DNA of 64,000 nt from Cupriavidus oxalaticus (GCF_016894385.1 NZ_CP069811.1:2394501-2458500), one strand, 5' to 3'. Shown: positions 1 through 8,054, counted from the first letter of the stretch. Made by a program: numbers and translations. Notes: generated from the letters alone by a model not told the origin.

Positions 1-275
1 GGCACACCCGCCAGCACCTCGGACAGGTTGACCAGCGGCGTGGCGCTGCGCAGCGGATCGACCGGCACGCTGTCTACCGCGGCGGGCGCGTCGAAGCGGC
101 GCTGCTCGCTGCGGGTGGCGGTGACCACGATGTCGGGGAGGGTTTCGCCGGTGGCGGCGGCCATCGCGCTGTCCGGCGGATCGGCGGCGCGCACACCGGC
201 GCATGTGAGCAGCAAGGCTGCCAGCGCCAATGCCCTGGGCGCCGGCACGCGGAGGCAGGGACGGCGCGGGTGCAT
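1..275 (-). CDS. TonB-dependent outer-membrane receptor, N-terminal part only
   Basis: The frame runs from an ATG at 275 off the left edge, so only the first 91 residues are visible. They show a signal peptide (basic start, then a hydrophobic ALALAALLL core around residues 14-24), followed near residues 47-55 by the IVVTATR motif that marks the start of the plug domain in TonB-dependent receptors. The next stretch (PLVNLSEVLAGVP) matches the early plug region. The family imports siderophores, cobalamin or other scarce ligands across the outer membrane using TonB-ExbBD energy. The substrate cannot be judged from this fragment, and I saw no cobalamin riboswitch upstream. Confidence 0.8.
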   Translation of the reverse strand, partial: MHPRRPCLRVPAPRALALAALLLTCAGVRAADPPDSAMAAATGETLPDIVVTATRSEQRRFDAPAAVDSVPVDPLRSATPLVNLSEVLAGV

Positions 276-612
276 GACCGACGAAGGCTGCGTGCCGCCT
301 GGTCTCATGGTGGTCGGGGGCGTGGGCCACAGGTGGTGGTGCCGCGACTTTATCGCGTCCCGGGGCGCTTTTCCATGGCCGCCGCTGCGGGGAAAACCCG
401 GGATAGCGCTATATGGAAGATCCTCCAGTAGGGCGCCATCGAAACTTCAAAATATTTCAATAACTTGTTTCATGAATGGCCTCACGCAGGGGTAACCGTC
501 TGCCTAAACTCTCTTCACCGGCCGACACAATCCGCGATGCAGAAGGCAGACACGCTACAGCGCAACGCAGCAAACGGTCATTCAGATTTTTAAAATCAAG
601 GGACTAGACACC
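276..612. other. Divergent intergenic region between the TonB receptor and flavodoxin genes
   Basis: A 337-bp gap that is more AT-rich around 430-475 and 570-605 than the surrounding genes, as expected for back-to-back promoters. A purine-rich AAGGGA shortly before 613 probably serves as ribosome binding site for the flavodoxin gene. I found no convincing Fur box, riboswitch or hairpin. Confidence 0.5.
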
Positions 613-1233
613 ATGCATACCCAACCCACCCGCGTCGCCATCGTCTACCACAGCGGCTACGGCCACACCGCCAGGCAGGCCCAGGCCGTCGCCCGCGGCG
701 CCGGCAGCGTGGCGGGCGCCGAAAGCCTGCTGATTCCGGTGGAGGACATCGACCAGCACTGGGACACGCTGGAGCAGGTCGACGCCATCATCTTCGGCGC
801 GCCGACCTACATGGGCAGCGCCTCGGCGCAGTTCAAGGGCTTCATGGACGCCACCTCGCGCAACGTGTTCGCCAAGGGCGGCAAGTGGGCCAACAAGGTC
901 GCGGCCGGCTTCACCAACGCCGCCTCGCGTTCGGGCGACAAGCTGGCAACGCTGCAGCAGATCGCCATCTTCGCGGCGCAGCACGGCATGCACTGGGTCA
1001 ACCTGGGCCTGCCTCCGGGTCACAACAACTCCAAGTCGACCGAAGACTCGCTGAACCGCCATGGCTTCTTCCTGGGCGCCGCCGCGCAGTCCGACGCCGA
1101 TGTCAGCGCCGAGGTGGCGCCGCCGCCGGCCGACCTGCGCACCGCCGAGCACCTGGGGGCGCGCGTGGCGGAGGTGGCGCAGCAACTGGTGGCCGGCCAG
1201 CGCGCGCTGGCAGCACTGAAGCAAGCCGCCTGA
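613..1233 (+). CDS. Flavodoxin-fold NAD(P)H-dependent oxidoreductase (WrbA/FMN reductase-like)
   Basis: A 206-aa cytoplasmic protein. An FMN phosphate-binding loop, HSGYGHT, lies at residues 13-19 after a first beta strand (VAIVY), and GAPTYMG at 62-68 is the second flavin-contacting loop typical of WrbA-like and NADPH-dependent FMN reductases. These enzymes reduce flavins or quinones with NAD(P)H. The C-terminal 40 residues are Ala-rich and probably helical. The gene stands alone, with a leader ending in AAGGGA and a strong terminator just downstream. Quinone reductase versus electron-transfer protein cannot be settled from sequence. Confidence 0.85.
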   Translation: MHTQPTRVAIVYHSGYGHTARQAQAVARGAGSVAGAESLLIPVEDIDQHWDTLEQVDAIIFGAPTYMGSASAQFKGFMDATSRNVFAKGGKWANKVAAGFTNAASRSGDKLATLQQIAIFAAQHGMHWVNLGLPPGHNNSKSTEDSLNRHGFFLGAAAQSDADVSAEVAPPPADLRTAEHLGARVAEVAQQLVAGQRALAALKQAA

Positions 1234-1265
1234 TCTTTCGCCACGCGTTACGCGTGAACTGCCTG

Positions 1266-1294
1266 CCGGCCCTTCGGGGCCGGTTTGCGTTTTG
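1266..1294 (+). terminator. Rho-independent terminator after the flavodoxin gene
   Basis: A seven-base-pair GC stem (CCGGCCC / GGGCCGG) with a TTCG tetraloop is followed by TTTGCGTTTT. It sits 33 bp after the flavodoxin stop codon. Confidence 0.8.
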
Positions 1295-1393
1295 GCGGAC
1301 CTGCGTTCGCCGCAGCGGGAATGTCCCGCCCGCCAGCATGGCTTTGCGCCCGCGCAAGCGCGGTCCCCGCCGGCCCGGCGCCAGCCATGCCGG

Positions 1394-1407
1394 TTGACAG
1401 CCATCAA
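1394..1407 (+). promoter_or_regulatory. FNR/Anr-like box upstream of nrdD
   Basis: The sequence TTGAC-AGCC-ATCAA matches the FNR consensus TTGAT-N4-ATCAA at 9 of 10 positions. It lies about 100 bp before the nrdD start. If the TATATG inside the first NrdR box is the -10 element, the site would be centred near -60, a usual class I activating position. This fits an oxygen-sensitive enzyme made only without oxygen. The site is seen; the function is inferred. Confidence 0.6.
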
Positions 1408-1443
1408 GCCGGGAGCCGAACACCTGACTTCGGCCACTCACGA

Positions 1444-1459
1444 CCACTATATGTAGTGC
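1444..1459 (+). promoter_or_regulatory. nrdR box: NrdR box 1
   Basis: CCACTATATGTAGTGC contains the perfect inverted repeat CACTA-TATG-TAGTG, very close to the NrdR consensus ACAC(W)ATATAT(W)GTGT. NrdR is the ATP/dATP-sensing repressor of ribonucleotide reductase operons. Confidence 0.7.
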
Positions 1460-1474
1460 TAATCTTCGCAACAC

Positions 1475-1490
1475 ACACTACATAAAGGGG
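1475..1490 (+). promoter_or_regulatory. nrdR box: NrdR box 2, overlapping the nrdD ribosome binding site
   Basis: CACTACATAAAGGG (1476-1489) matches the CACTATATATAGTG core at 11 of 14 positions. Its centre is 31 bp from that of box 1, the three-helical-turn spacing typical of paired NrdR boxes. Its right half doubles as the Shine-Dalgarno AAAGGGG of nrdD. Confidence 0.6.
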
Positions 1491-1495
1491 TAAGC

Positions 1496-3274
1496 ATGCG
1501 CGACGCACAGCAAGCCGGCACGCCACCGCCGGCACAGCCCGGCAGCCAGGTCGACGTGGCCAGCGCCATGGAGGAATACCTGGCCCAGCGCGACTGGCGC
1601 GTGCGCGCCAACGCCAACCAGGGCTACAGCCTGGGCGGGCTGATCCTCAACGTTGCCGGCAAGGTCACGGCCAACTACTGGCTGTCGCATATCTTCAGCC
1701 CGGAAGCCGGGCAGGCGCACCGCGACGGCGACCTGCATATCCATGACCTCGACATGCTGTCCGGCTACTGCGCCGGCTGGTCGCTGCGCCAGTTGCTGGC
1801 GGAAGGCTTCAACGGCGTGCCGGGCAAGGTCGAGGCCAACCCGCCCAGGCATATGTCGGCCGCCGTCGGCCAGATCGTCAACTTCCTCGGCACGCTGCAG
1901 AACGAGTGGGCCGGCGCGCAGGCGTTTTCCAGCTTCGATACCTACATGGCGCCGTTCGTGCGGCACGACCGCATGGACTACCGCGCGGTGCGCCAGGCGA
2001 TGCAGGAGCTGGTGTTCAACCTGAACGTGCCGAGCCGGTGGGGCACGCAGACGCCGTTCACCAACCTCACCTTCGACTGGACCTGCCCGCAGGACCTGGC
2101 CGGCCAGGTGCCATATATCGCCGGCGAGGAAATGCCGTTCACCTACGGCGACCTGCAGCCGGAGATGGACATGATCAACCGCGCCTACATCGAGGTGATG
2201 ATGCAGGGCGATGCACGCGGGCGCGCCTTCACCTTCCCGATCCCCACCTACAACATCACGCCGGACTTCGACTGGGACCATGCCAACGCCGAGCCGCTGT
2301 TCGAGATGACGGCGCGCTACGGGCTGCCCTACTTCCAGAACTTCATCAATTCCGACCTGGAGCCGCACATGGTCCGCTCCATGTGCTGCCGCCTGCAGCT
2401 GGACCTGCGCGAACTGCTCAAGCGCGGCAACGGCCTGTTCGGCTCGGCCGAGCAGACCGGCTCGGTCGGCGTGGTCACGGTCAACTGCGCGCGCCTGGGT
2501 TACCTGCACCGCGACGACGAGGCCGGGCTGATGGCGGCACTGGACCGCCTGCTGGCGCTGGGCCGCGATGTGCTCGAAGACAAGCGCCGCGTGGTGCAGC
2601 ACTACATCGACGCGGGGCTGTATCCCTATACGCGCCGCTACCTCGGCACGCTGCGCAACCACTTCAGCACGCTCGGCGTCAACGGCGTCAACGAGATGAT
2701 CCGGAATTTCTCCGGCGACGCCGACGACATCACGACGCCGGGCGGGCATGCCATGGCCTTGCGGCTGCTCGACCATGTGCGCGCGCGCATCGGCGAATTC
2801 CAGGAGGCGACCGGCCACCTTTACAACCTGGAGGCAACGCCGGCCGAAGGCACCACCTACCGCTTCGCGCGTGAAGACCGCAAGCGCTGGCCCGACATCC
2901 TGCAGGCCGGCACGGCCGGGCAGCCCTACTACACCAATTCCAGCCAGCTGCCGGCGGGCTATACCGACGATCCGTTCACCGCGCTGTCGATGCAGGAGGC
3001 GCTGCAAGGCAGGTACACCGGCGGCACGGTGCTGCACCTGTACATGAACGAAGCCCTGTCCAGCGCGCAGGCTTGCAAGGCGCTGGTCCGGCGCGCGCTG
3101 TCACGCTTTCGCGTGCCGTATATCACCGTCACACCCACCTTCTCGATCTGCCCGAAGCACGGTTACCTGAGCGGGCGCCACGAGTTCTGTCCACGGTGCG
3201 ATGCCGAACTGCTGGCACGCACCCCAGCCGCGGCCAGCGCGCCGCAAACCCAACCTGAAGAGGAGCTCTCATGA
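1496..3274 (+). CDS. nrdD: Anaerobic ribonucleoside-triphosphate reductase, large part (class III RNR lacking the glycyl-radical tail)
   Basis: A 592-aa protein that reduces ribonucleoside triphosphates to deoxy forms without oxygen. It shows the HIHD motif at 81-84, the MCCRLQLD segment at 296-303 with the active-site cysteine region, GSVGVVTVN in the barrel, and a C-terminal zinc-type motif C552-P-K-H ... C565-P-R-C568. Normal family members of about 650 aa continue from this zinc motif straight into the glycyl-radical loop. Here the frame instead passes into a Pro/Ala-rich tail and stops at 3274, overlapping by ATGA the separate gene that carries the radical loop. Start ATG 1496 follows AAAGGGG. 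Upstream FNR-like and NrdR-like sites suggest control by oxygen and nucleotide levels. Confidence 0.95.
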   Translation: MRDAQQAGTPPPAQPGSQVDVASAMEEYLAQRDWRVRANANQGYSLGGLILNVAGKVTANYWLSHIFSPEAGQAHRDGDLHIHDLDMLSGYCAGWSLRQLLAEGFNGVPGKVEANPPRHMSAAVGQIVNFLGTLQNEWAGAQAFSSFDTYMAPFVRHDRMDYRAVRQAMQELVFNLNVPSRWGTQTPFTNLTFDWTCPQDLAGQVPYIAGEEMPFTYGDLQPEMDMINRAYIEVMMQGDARGRAFTFPIPTYNITPDFDWDHANAEPLFEMTARYGLPYFQNFINSDLEPHMVRSMCCRLQLDLRELLKRGNGLFGSAEQTGSVGVVTVNCARLGYLHRDDEAGLMAALDRLLALGRDVLEDKRRVVQHYIDAGLYPYTRRYLGTLRNHFSTLGVNGVNEMIRNFSGDADDITTPGGHAMALRLLDHVRARIGEFQEATGHLYNLEATPAEGTTYRFAREDRKRWPDILQAGTAGQPYYTNSSQLPAGYTDDPFTALSMQEALQGRYTGGTVLHLYMNEALSSAQACKALVRRALSRFRVPYITVTPTFSICPKHGYLSGRHEFCPRCDAELLARTPAAASAPQTQPEEELS

Positions 3275-3444
3275 ATACCGAATCGCGCCAGCCAGCCACG
3301 CCGGCCCTCGATCCCGCCCTGCGTACCCGCTGCGAGGTCTGGACCCGGGTGATGGGCTACCACCGGCCCGTGACGTCCTTCAACACCGGCAAGCAGGGGG
3401 AATTCAATGAGCGGCGTTTCTTCACCGAAAGCGCCTGCCGCTGA
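3271..3444 (+). CDS. Separately encoded glycyl-radical subunit/domain of the anaerobic ribonucleotide reductase
   Basis: A 57-aa reading frame not joined to nrdD. After a 20-residue Pro/Ala-rich lead it contains CEVWTRVMGYHRPV (residues 21-34) and FNTGKQGEFNERRFF, the C-terminal glycyl-radical signature of class III reductases, with Gly29 as expected radical site. The start codon overlaps the nrdD stop (ATGA) and has its own Shine-Dalgarno (GAGGAG, about 8 bases upstream). Together the two proteins total 649 residues, close to undivided NrdD enzymes. It presumably docks with NrdD and is activated by NrdG. A frameshift in a formerly fused gene is the alternative; the ribosome binding site and the linker extensions on both sides argue for a real split. 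Confidence 0.85.
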   Translation: MNTESRQPATPALDPALRTRCEVWTRVMGYHRPVTSFNTGKQGEFNERRFFTESACR

Positions 3445-4171
3445 CGGCCCCTGCCGCACGGTCATGCCGATCCCCGCGCCGGCGCCAGCGGCGTCATTGC
3501 GCGGCGGGCCGGCGCTCGCCGGGCTGGTGCCCTTCTCCAGCGTGGACTGGCCCGGCCAACTGGCGGCGGTGCTGTTTATCGCCGGCTGCCCGTGGCGCTG
3601 CGGCTATTGCCACAACGCCCACCTGCAGCGGCGCCATGCGGCCTACGCCTGGCCAGCGGTGCTGGACTGGCTGAAGACCCGTGCCGGGCTGCTCGACGGC
3701 GTGGTGTTTTCCGGGGGCGAGCCGCTCAGCGAAGCGCGCCTGCCGGAGCTGGCCGCGGCGGTGCGCGGGCTCGGTTTCAAGGTGGGACTCCATACCGCCG
3801 GCATCTACCCGCACCGGCTCGCCGCGCTGTTGCCACAGCTGGACTGGGTCGGGCTGGATATCAAGGCGGACGCGGCCGGCCACGATGCGCTGGTCGGGCG
3901 GCCCGGCGGCCTGGCGCGGGTGCAGGCCAGCCTGGCACAGCTGCCCGGCGCCGGCGTTCCGTTCGAATGCCGGACGACGTGGGATCCCGCCCGTCTCAGC
4001 GAGCCGCGCTTGCTGGCGCTGGCACGCTCGCTGTCCGCACAAGGCGTGCGCCACTATGCCGTGCAGGCCTGCCGGACGGGGACCGCTGCCGTGCCTGGCG
4101 CATCGCTGAGTGCGCCGGCGCGCGAGGCGCTGGCGTCATGGTTCGAGACGTTCTGCTACCGCGAAGGCTGA
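3407..4171 (+). CDS. nrdG: Anaerobic ribonucleotide reductase-activating protein, radical SAM
   Basis: A 254-aa radical SAM activase with the cluster motif C61-P-W-R-C65-G-Y-C68 and the SGGEP motif at 102-106. It uses S-adenosylmethionine to generate the glycyl radical on the reductase. The start at 3407 is supported by AGGGGG six bases upstream and lies inside the preceding 57-codon gene, so the frames overlap by 38 bp and are probably translationally coupled. The first ~35 residues are Pro/Ala-rich and precede the conserved fold, so ATG 3464 is a possible later start. The protein resembles the longer NrdG type (GLVPFSSVDWPG start) found beside T. maritima-like NrdD. Confidence 0.92.
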   Translation: MSGVSSPKAPAADGPCRTVMPIPAPAPAASLRGGPALAGLVPFSSVDWPGQLAAVLFIAGCPWRCGYCHNAHLQRRHAAYAWPAVLDWLKTRAGLLDGVVFSGGEPLSEARLPELAAAVRGLGFKVGLHTAGIYPHRLAALLPQLDWVGLDIKADAAGHDALVGRPGGLARVQASLAQLPGAGVPFECRTTWDPARLSEPRLLALARSLSAQGVRHYAVQACRTGTAAVPGASLSAPAREALASWFETFCYREG

Positions 4172-4338
4172 GCCGGGCCGCCTGCGCGTACCTTTGGCGC
4201 CACACCGCAAATATTCCCTCAAGCCCCGCCCTTTCGCGTCGATAACCGTAGGTTGAGGCGTCAAGCGTGCGGGCCGGCAAACCGGCACCGGCGAGGCGCC
4301 GTAACGGCCGACTTGGAAAGCTGGGGAACGGAGGAGAC

Positions 4339-5442
4339 ATGCAGAGTCTGGGGATACGGATAAGGCTTGGCGCGGCGTTTGGCGCCATGTGGGCGTTGGC
4401 GGCGGTCGGCATTGCGATCGCGCTGCCGCGCATGCAGGGCGCCGGCGACGGCAACGCGCGCACCCTGCTGGTGGCGCTTGGCGTGGCCGGATTGGTGGTG
4501 GCGGTGGCGGCCACCTGGGCGCTGGCGCGCAGCATCGAGGCGCCGCTGGCCGAAGCGGTCTATATCGCCGAAACGGTGGCCGCCGGCGACCTGAGCCAGG
4601 ACTTCGAGACCGAGCGCGGCGGCGAATTCGGCCGGCTGCTGGGCGGGCTGGGCGAGATGGAAGACATGCTCACCGACCTGGTGACGCGCATCAAGGCCGC
4701 CACCGATTCCATCGGCGCGGCCTCGCACCAGATCGCCGCCGGCAATACCGACCTGTCGCAGCGCACCGAGGAGCAGGCCGCCTCGCTGCAGCAGACCGCG
4801 GCCAGCATGGGCGAACTGACCGCGATGGTGCGCCAGAACACCGAACGCGCACGCGCGGCCAATGGCCTCGCGGAAGCCGCATCCGGGATCGCCGAACGCG
4901 GCGGCGAGGTGGTCGGCAACGTAGTCCAGACCATGTCGGCGATCAGCGCCAGCTCGCGCAAGGTCACCGACATCATCGAAGTGATCGAAGGCATTGCCTT
5001 CCAGACCAACATCCTGGCGCTGAACGCCGCGGTGGAAGCCGCGCGCGCCGGCGAGCAGGGCCGCGGTTTCGCCGTGGTGGCGGGCGAGGTGCGCACGCTG
5101 GCGCAGCGCAGCGCAGCGGCAGCCAAGGAGATCAAGCAGCTGATCGATGCGTCGGTGCAGCAGGTGGACAGCGGCTCGGCGCTGGTGGGCCAGGCCGGCG
5201 AGACCATGCATGAAATCGTGCAATCGGTCAGCCGCGTGACGGCGCTGCTGGGCGAGATCACCGTGGCCTCGGAACAGCAGAGCGCGGGGATCGCGCAGGT
5301 GAATGAAGCGGTGGCGCAGATGGACAGCGTGACGCAGCAGAACGCCGCACTGGTGGAGCAGGCGGCCAGTGCATCGAGTGCGCTGGCGGGGCAGGCTACG
5401 GAGTTGCAGCAGGTGGTGGGGGAGTTCAAGCTGGAGGCTTGA
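4339..5442 (+). CDS. Methyl-accepting chemotaxis protein with minimal periplasmic domain
   Basis: A 367-aa chemoreceptor. Two hydrophobic segments (about residues 5-28 and 38-58) are separated by only about a dozen residues, so there is almost no periplasmic sensor. A HAMP linker (to about 110) and the cytoplasmic signalling hairpin follow; the highly conserved tip is [20 protein letters not shown] starting at residue 221. It would control the CheA/CheW kinase complex. ATG 4339 is chosen because GGAGGAG lies three bases upstream; the open frame extends further upstream without a ribosome site. With so small a loop, the stimulus is probably sensed through the membrane, HAMP or a partner protein. 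Confidence 0.92.
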   Translation: MQSLGIRIRLGAAFGAMWALAAVGIAIALPRMQGAGDGNARTLLVALGVAGLVVAVAATWALARSIEAPLAEAVYIAETVAAGDLSQDFETERGGEFGRLLGGLGEMEDMLTDLVTRIKAATDSIGAASHQIAAGNTDLSQRTEEQAASLQQTAASMGELTAMVRQNTERARAANGLAEAASGIAERGGEVVGNVVQTMSAISASSRKVTDIIEVIEGIAFQTNILALNAAVEAARAGEQGRGFAVVAGEVRTLAQRSAAAAKEIKQLIDASVQQVDSGSALVGQAGETMHEIVQSVSRVTALLGEITVASEQQSAGIAQVNEAVAQMDSVTQQNAALVEQAASASSALAGQATELQQVVGEFKLEA

Positions 5443-5473
5443 ACGGCGCTGCGACAATGCCTCCCTACCGATG

Positions 5474-5505
5474 GTTTGCTCCCCTCTCCCGGTTGCGGGA
5501 GAGGA
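5474..5505. repeat. REP-like palindrome, copy 1
   Basis: GTTTGCTCCCCTCTCCCGG-TTGC-GGGAGAGGA. The CTCTCCCG/CGGGAGAG arms form a hairpin between convergent genes. The same element recurs at 8021, 12462 and, inverted, near 12575. Confidence 0.7.
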
Positions 5506-5594
5506 GAGCCGTCGCCAGCGGTGGAGGCTTGCGTATCGGCGCGCTGGCGCACCACCGCACTTGATGGCGAGGCGGCGCTCGCCGCGCCCACGCC

Positions 5595-6938
5595 CTACAT
5601 CGCAGCGACCAACCCAACCGGCAGCACCGCCTGCACCGCCTCGGCAAAGCGCCCCACGATATTGTCGATATCCAGCTCCGTACAGATAAACGGCGGCGCA
5701 AACAACACGTGGTCGCCACGCACGCCGTCCACCGTGCCACCCATCGGATAGACCAGCAACCCGTTCTGCATCGCCGCCGACTTGAGCCGCGCATGCGTCT
5801 TCAGCGCGGGATCGAGCGTCGCCTTGCTGTCGCGGTCCGCGACAAACTCCACGCCGACGAACAGCCCGCGCCCGCGCACGTCGCCCAGGTTGGGATGCCC
5901 GCCCAGCGCCTCGCGCAGCCGCGCACGCAGTTGTTCGCCGCGGACCAGCACATTGGCCATCAGCCTGTCTTCGGCAATCGTGCGCTGCACCGCCAGCGCC
6001 GCTGCACAGGCGGTGGCATGCCCGATGTAGGTATGGCCGTGCTGGAAGAAGCCGCTGCCGCCGACGATGGCGTCATAGATGCGGCGCGTCGACAGCATCG
6101 CCCCGATCGGCTGGTAGCCGGCCCCGAGGCCCTTGGCGATGGTGACGATATCCGGCACCACGCCATCCTCTTCGCACGCGAACAGGTAACCGGTGCGGCC
6201 CATGCCGGACATCACCTCGTCCAGGATCAGCAGCACGCCGTACTTGTCGCACACGGCACGGATGCGCTTCAGGTAGTCGCCCACTGGCGGCACCGCGCCG
6301 GCGGTGGCGCCGACCACCGTCTCGGCGACGAAAGCGGCGACGGTGTCCGGCCCCAGTTCCAGGATCTTCGCTTCGAGCTCGTCGGCGAGCCGCTGTGCAT
6401 ACTGCGCGTCGGTCTCGCCGGCCTGCTGGTCGCGATAGGCATAGCATGGCGAGACGTGGTGCGCCGGCACCAGCAGCGGCAGGAACGGCTCGCGCCGCCA
6501 GGCATTGCCGCCGATCGCCAGCGCGCCGAGCGTGTTGCCGTGGTAGCTCTGGCGGCGCGCGATGAAATGGCGGCGGCCCGGCTGGCCCGCCTCGACGAAA
6601 TACTGGCGCGCCAGCTTCAGCGCCGATTCCACGGCCTCGGAGCCGCCCGAGACGAAATACACGTGGTCGAGATCTCCGGGCGCGGCTTGCGCCAGCGTTT
6701 CGGCCAGCGTTTCCGACACCTCGGTGGTGAAGAACGAGGTATGCGCGTAGGCGATGGTGTCGAGCTGCGCCTTGATCGCCTCGATCACGCGCGGGTGCGC
6801 GTGCCCCAGGCACGACACCGCAGCGCCACCGGAGGCATCGAGGTAGCGCCTGCCTTCGCTGTCGATCAGTTCGATCCCCTGCCCGGCAACGGCGACGGGC
6901 AGTGTCTGGCGCGGATTGCGATGGAATACGTGGGTCAT
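5595..6938 (-). CDS. Class III PLP-dependent aminotransferase
   Basis: A 447-aa aspartate-aminotransferase-superfamily class III enzyme. Visible hallmarks are SGGSEAVE at 97-104 (cofactor phosphate site), the LILDEVMSGMGRTG segment with the pyridine-binding Asp, and the Schiff-base Lys269 in TIAKGLGAGYQPIGA. Length and the GLFVGVEFV and LLVYPMGG motifs are usual for the omega/beta-alanine:pyruvate or diamine transaminase group. The donor substrate cannot be assigned. It is a single gene diverging from the AHSA1/ArsR pair. Confidence 0.88.
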   Translation of the reverse strand: MTHVFHRNPRQTLPVAVAGQGIELIDSEGRRYLDASGGAAVSCLGHAHPRVIEAIKAQLDTIAYAHTSFFTTEVSETLAETLAQAAPGDLDHVYFVSGGSEAVESALKLARQYFVEAGQPGRRHFIARRQSYHGNTLGALAIGGNAWRREPFLPLLVPAHHVSPCYAYRDQQAGETDAQYAQRLADELEAKILELGPDTVAAFVAETVVGATAGAVPPVGDYLKRIRAVCDKYGVLLILDEVMSGMGRTGYLFACEEDGVVPDIVTIAKGLGAGYQPIGAMLSTRRIYDAIVGGSGFFQHGHTYIGHATACAAALAVQRTIAEDRLMANVLVRGEQLRARLREALGGHPNLGDVRGRGLFVGVEFVADRDSKATLDPALKTHARLKSAAMQNGLLVYPMGGTVDGVRGDHVLFAPPFICTELDIDNIVGRFAEAVQAVLPVGLVAAM

Positions 6939-7122
6939 GATGGTGTCGAGGCACGCGGCCGGTGAATGCGGGAAGCGCGCGCCCAGTATAGGGTCAGGTC
7001 TTCCGCTAATGCAACAATTGTTTCCCAGTACGAATAACTAGAAACACACGTTGTTGCGCGCCTCCCCTGCCCGGCCAGCCTGGCCTTGGTCGGCGAGGTG
7101 GACGCTAGCGATCGCATCATCA

Positions 7123-7138
7123 GCAACCTTTTGGTTGC
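7123..7138. promoter_or_regulatory. Inverted repeat GCAAC-N6-GTTGC, distal copy (putative ArsR operator)
   Basis: GCAAC-CTTTTG-GTTGC. The same arms and spacing recur 41 bp downstream, nearer the AHSA1 start codon. Confidence 0.5.
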
Positions 7139-7161
7139 GCTCCCTCCCCCTGTCTCCTAAC

Positions 7162-7181
7162 ATGCAACTACACGGTTGCAT
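7162..7181. promoter_or_regulatory. Inverted repeat ATGCAAC-N6-GTTGCAT, proximal copy (putative ArsR operator)
   Basis: A perfect 7-bp-arm palindrome ATGCAAC-TACACG-GTTGCAT, ending 25 bp before the AHSA1 start. It shares its GCAAC-N6-GTTGC core with the copy at 7123. ArsR-type dimers bind symmetric sites of about this size, and the downstream pair includes an ArsR regulator, so autoregulation is inferred. Confidence 0.6.
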
Positions 7182-7206
7182 ATCAACCCGAAACAGGAGA
7201 CCGGAC

Positions 7207-7668
7207 ATGCCCGCAGAAACCGACCGCATCGAACGCAGCATCCTGATTGAAGCCCCCGTGGCGCGCGTCTGGCACGCGCTGGCCGATGCCGATACCTTCG
7301 GCAGCTGGTTCGGCGTCAAGTTCGACGGCGCCGCCTTCGCCCCCGGCCAGCGCGCCGTCGGCAGCATCACCTACCCCGGCTACGAGTACCTGAAGTTCGA
7401 CGTGCAGGTCGAACGCGTCGAGCCGGAAAGGCTGCTGTCCTGGCGCTGGCACCCCGCGCCGCTGGAACGCGGGCGCGACTATTCCGGCGAACCCAGCACG
7501 CTGGTGGAATTCACGCTGCGCGAAGTCGACGGCGGCACCATGCTGACCGTGGTCGAGTCGGGCTTCGACCAGATCCCGCCCGAACGCCGCATGGAAGCGT
7601 TCCGTATCAACAGCGGCGGCTGGGACGAACAGGTAAAGAATGTCCGCAAGCACGTCACCGGCGCCTGA
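7207..7668 (+). CDS. SRPBCC/AHSA1-domain protein
   Basis: A 153-aa START-like (SRPBCC) protein. It opens with the standard pattern IERSILIEAPVARVWHALAD and has FGSWFGVKFDG (about 38-48) and late TLVEFTLREVDGGTMLTVVESGF strands. The fold makes a deep hydrophobic ligand cavity. Such genes are commonly paired with an ArsR regulator, as here: the next gene starts inside this one (29-bp overlap). ATG 7207 follows AGGAGA; the open frame runs further upstream without a credible start. No specific ligand can be named. Confidence 0.85.
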   Translation: MPAETDRIERSILIEAPVARVWHALADADTFGSWFGVKFDGAAFAPGQRAVGSITYPGYEYLKFDVQVERVEPERLLSWRWHPAPLERGRDYSGEPSTLVEFTLREVDGGTMLTVVESGFDQIPPERRMEAFRINSGGWDEQVKNVRKHVTGA

Positions 7669-7996
7669 AGCGCTGGATCTGCAGCAGTCCGCCGCGGTCT
7701 TTGCCGCGCTGGGCGACGAGACCCGGCTGCGGCTGGTGGCGGCGCTATGCGCGGGCGGCGCGATGTCGATCGCGCAACTGACCGCCGGCAGCGCCATGAC
7801 CCGGCAGGCGGTGACCAAGCACCTGGAAGTCTTGTCACAGGCGGGGCTGGTACGCGACAGCAAGGCCGGGCGCGAGCGGCTGTGGATGTTCGAGCCCGGG
7901 CAGGTCGAGGCGGCGCGGCGCTCGCTGGAGGCGATTGGAAGGCAGTGGGAGTTTGCGCTGGGCAAGCTGAAGCTGGCGGTGGAGGCGGAACATTAG
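7640..7996 (+). CDS. ArsR-family winged-helix repressor
   Basis: A 118-aa regulator of the ArsR/SmtB fold: an FAALGDETRLRLVAALC first helix pair at about 20-36, then the helix-turn-helix around 43-65 (SIAQLT ... TRQAVTKHLEVL) and a wing. There is no CxC metal-binding pair, so it probably senses something other than arsenic or zinc. It overlaps the AHSA1 gene by 29 bp, so the two are co-translated. The duplicated GCAAC-N6-GTTGC site upstream of the pair is its likely operator. Confidence 0.88.
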   Translation: MSASTSPAPEALDLQQSAAVFAALGDETRLRLVAALCAGGAMSIAQLTAGSAMTRQAVTKHLEVLSQAGLVRDSKAGRERLWMFEPGQVEAARRSLEAIGRQWEFALGKLKLAVEAEH

Positions 7997-8020
7997 CTGA
8001 CAACGCGCCTCCCGCCGCCG

Positions 8021-8054
8021 GTTTGCTCCCCTCTCCCGCAAGCGGGAGAGGGGG
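8021..8054. repeat. REP-like palindrome, copy 2
   Basis: GTTTGCTCCCCTCTCCCGCA-AGCGGGAGAGGGGG, almost identical to the copy at 5474 and lying just after the ArsR gene stop. Confidence 0.75.

Noticed and set aside
276..612. A cobalamin riboswitch upstream of the TonB receptor
   Set aside because: No B12-box-like conserved core could be found on the minus strand.
1478..3037. A 519-codon minus-strand open frame over nrdD
   Set aside because: Shadow of nrdD, with no ribosome site or recognisable motif.
3255..3444. A simple frameshift or sequencing error in nrdD
   Set aside because: The second frame has its own start and ribosome site at an ATGA overlap and both ends carry extra linker sequence, so a true split is more likely, though only resequencing excludes it.
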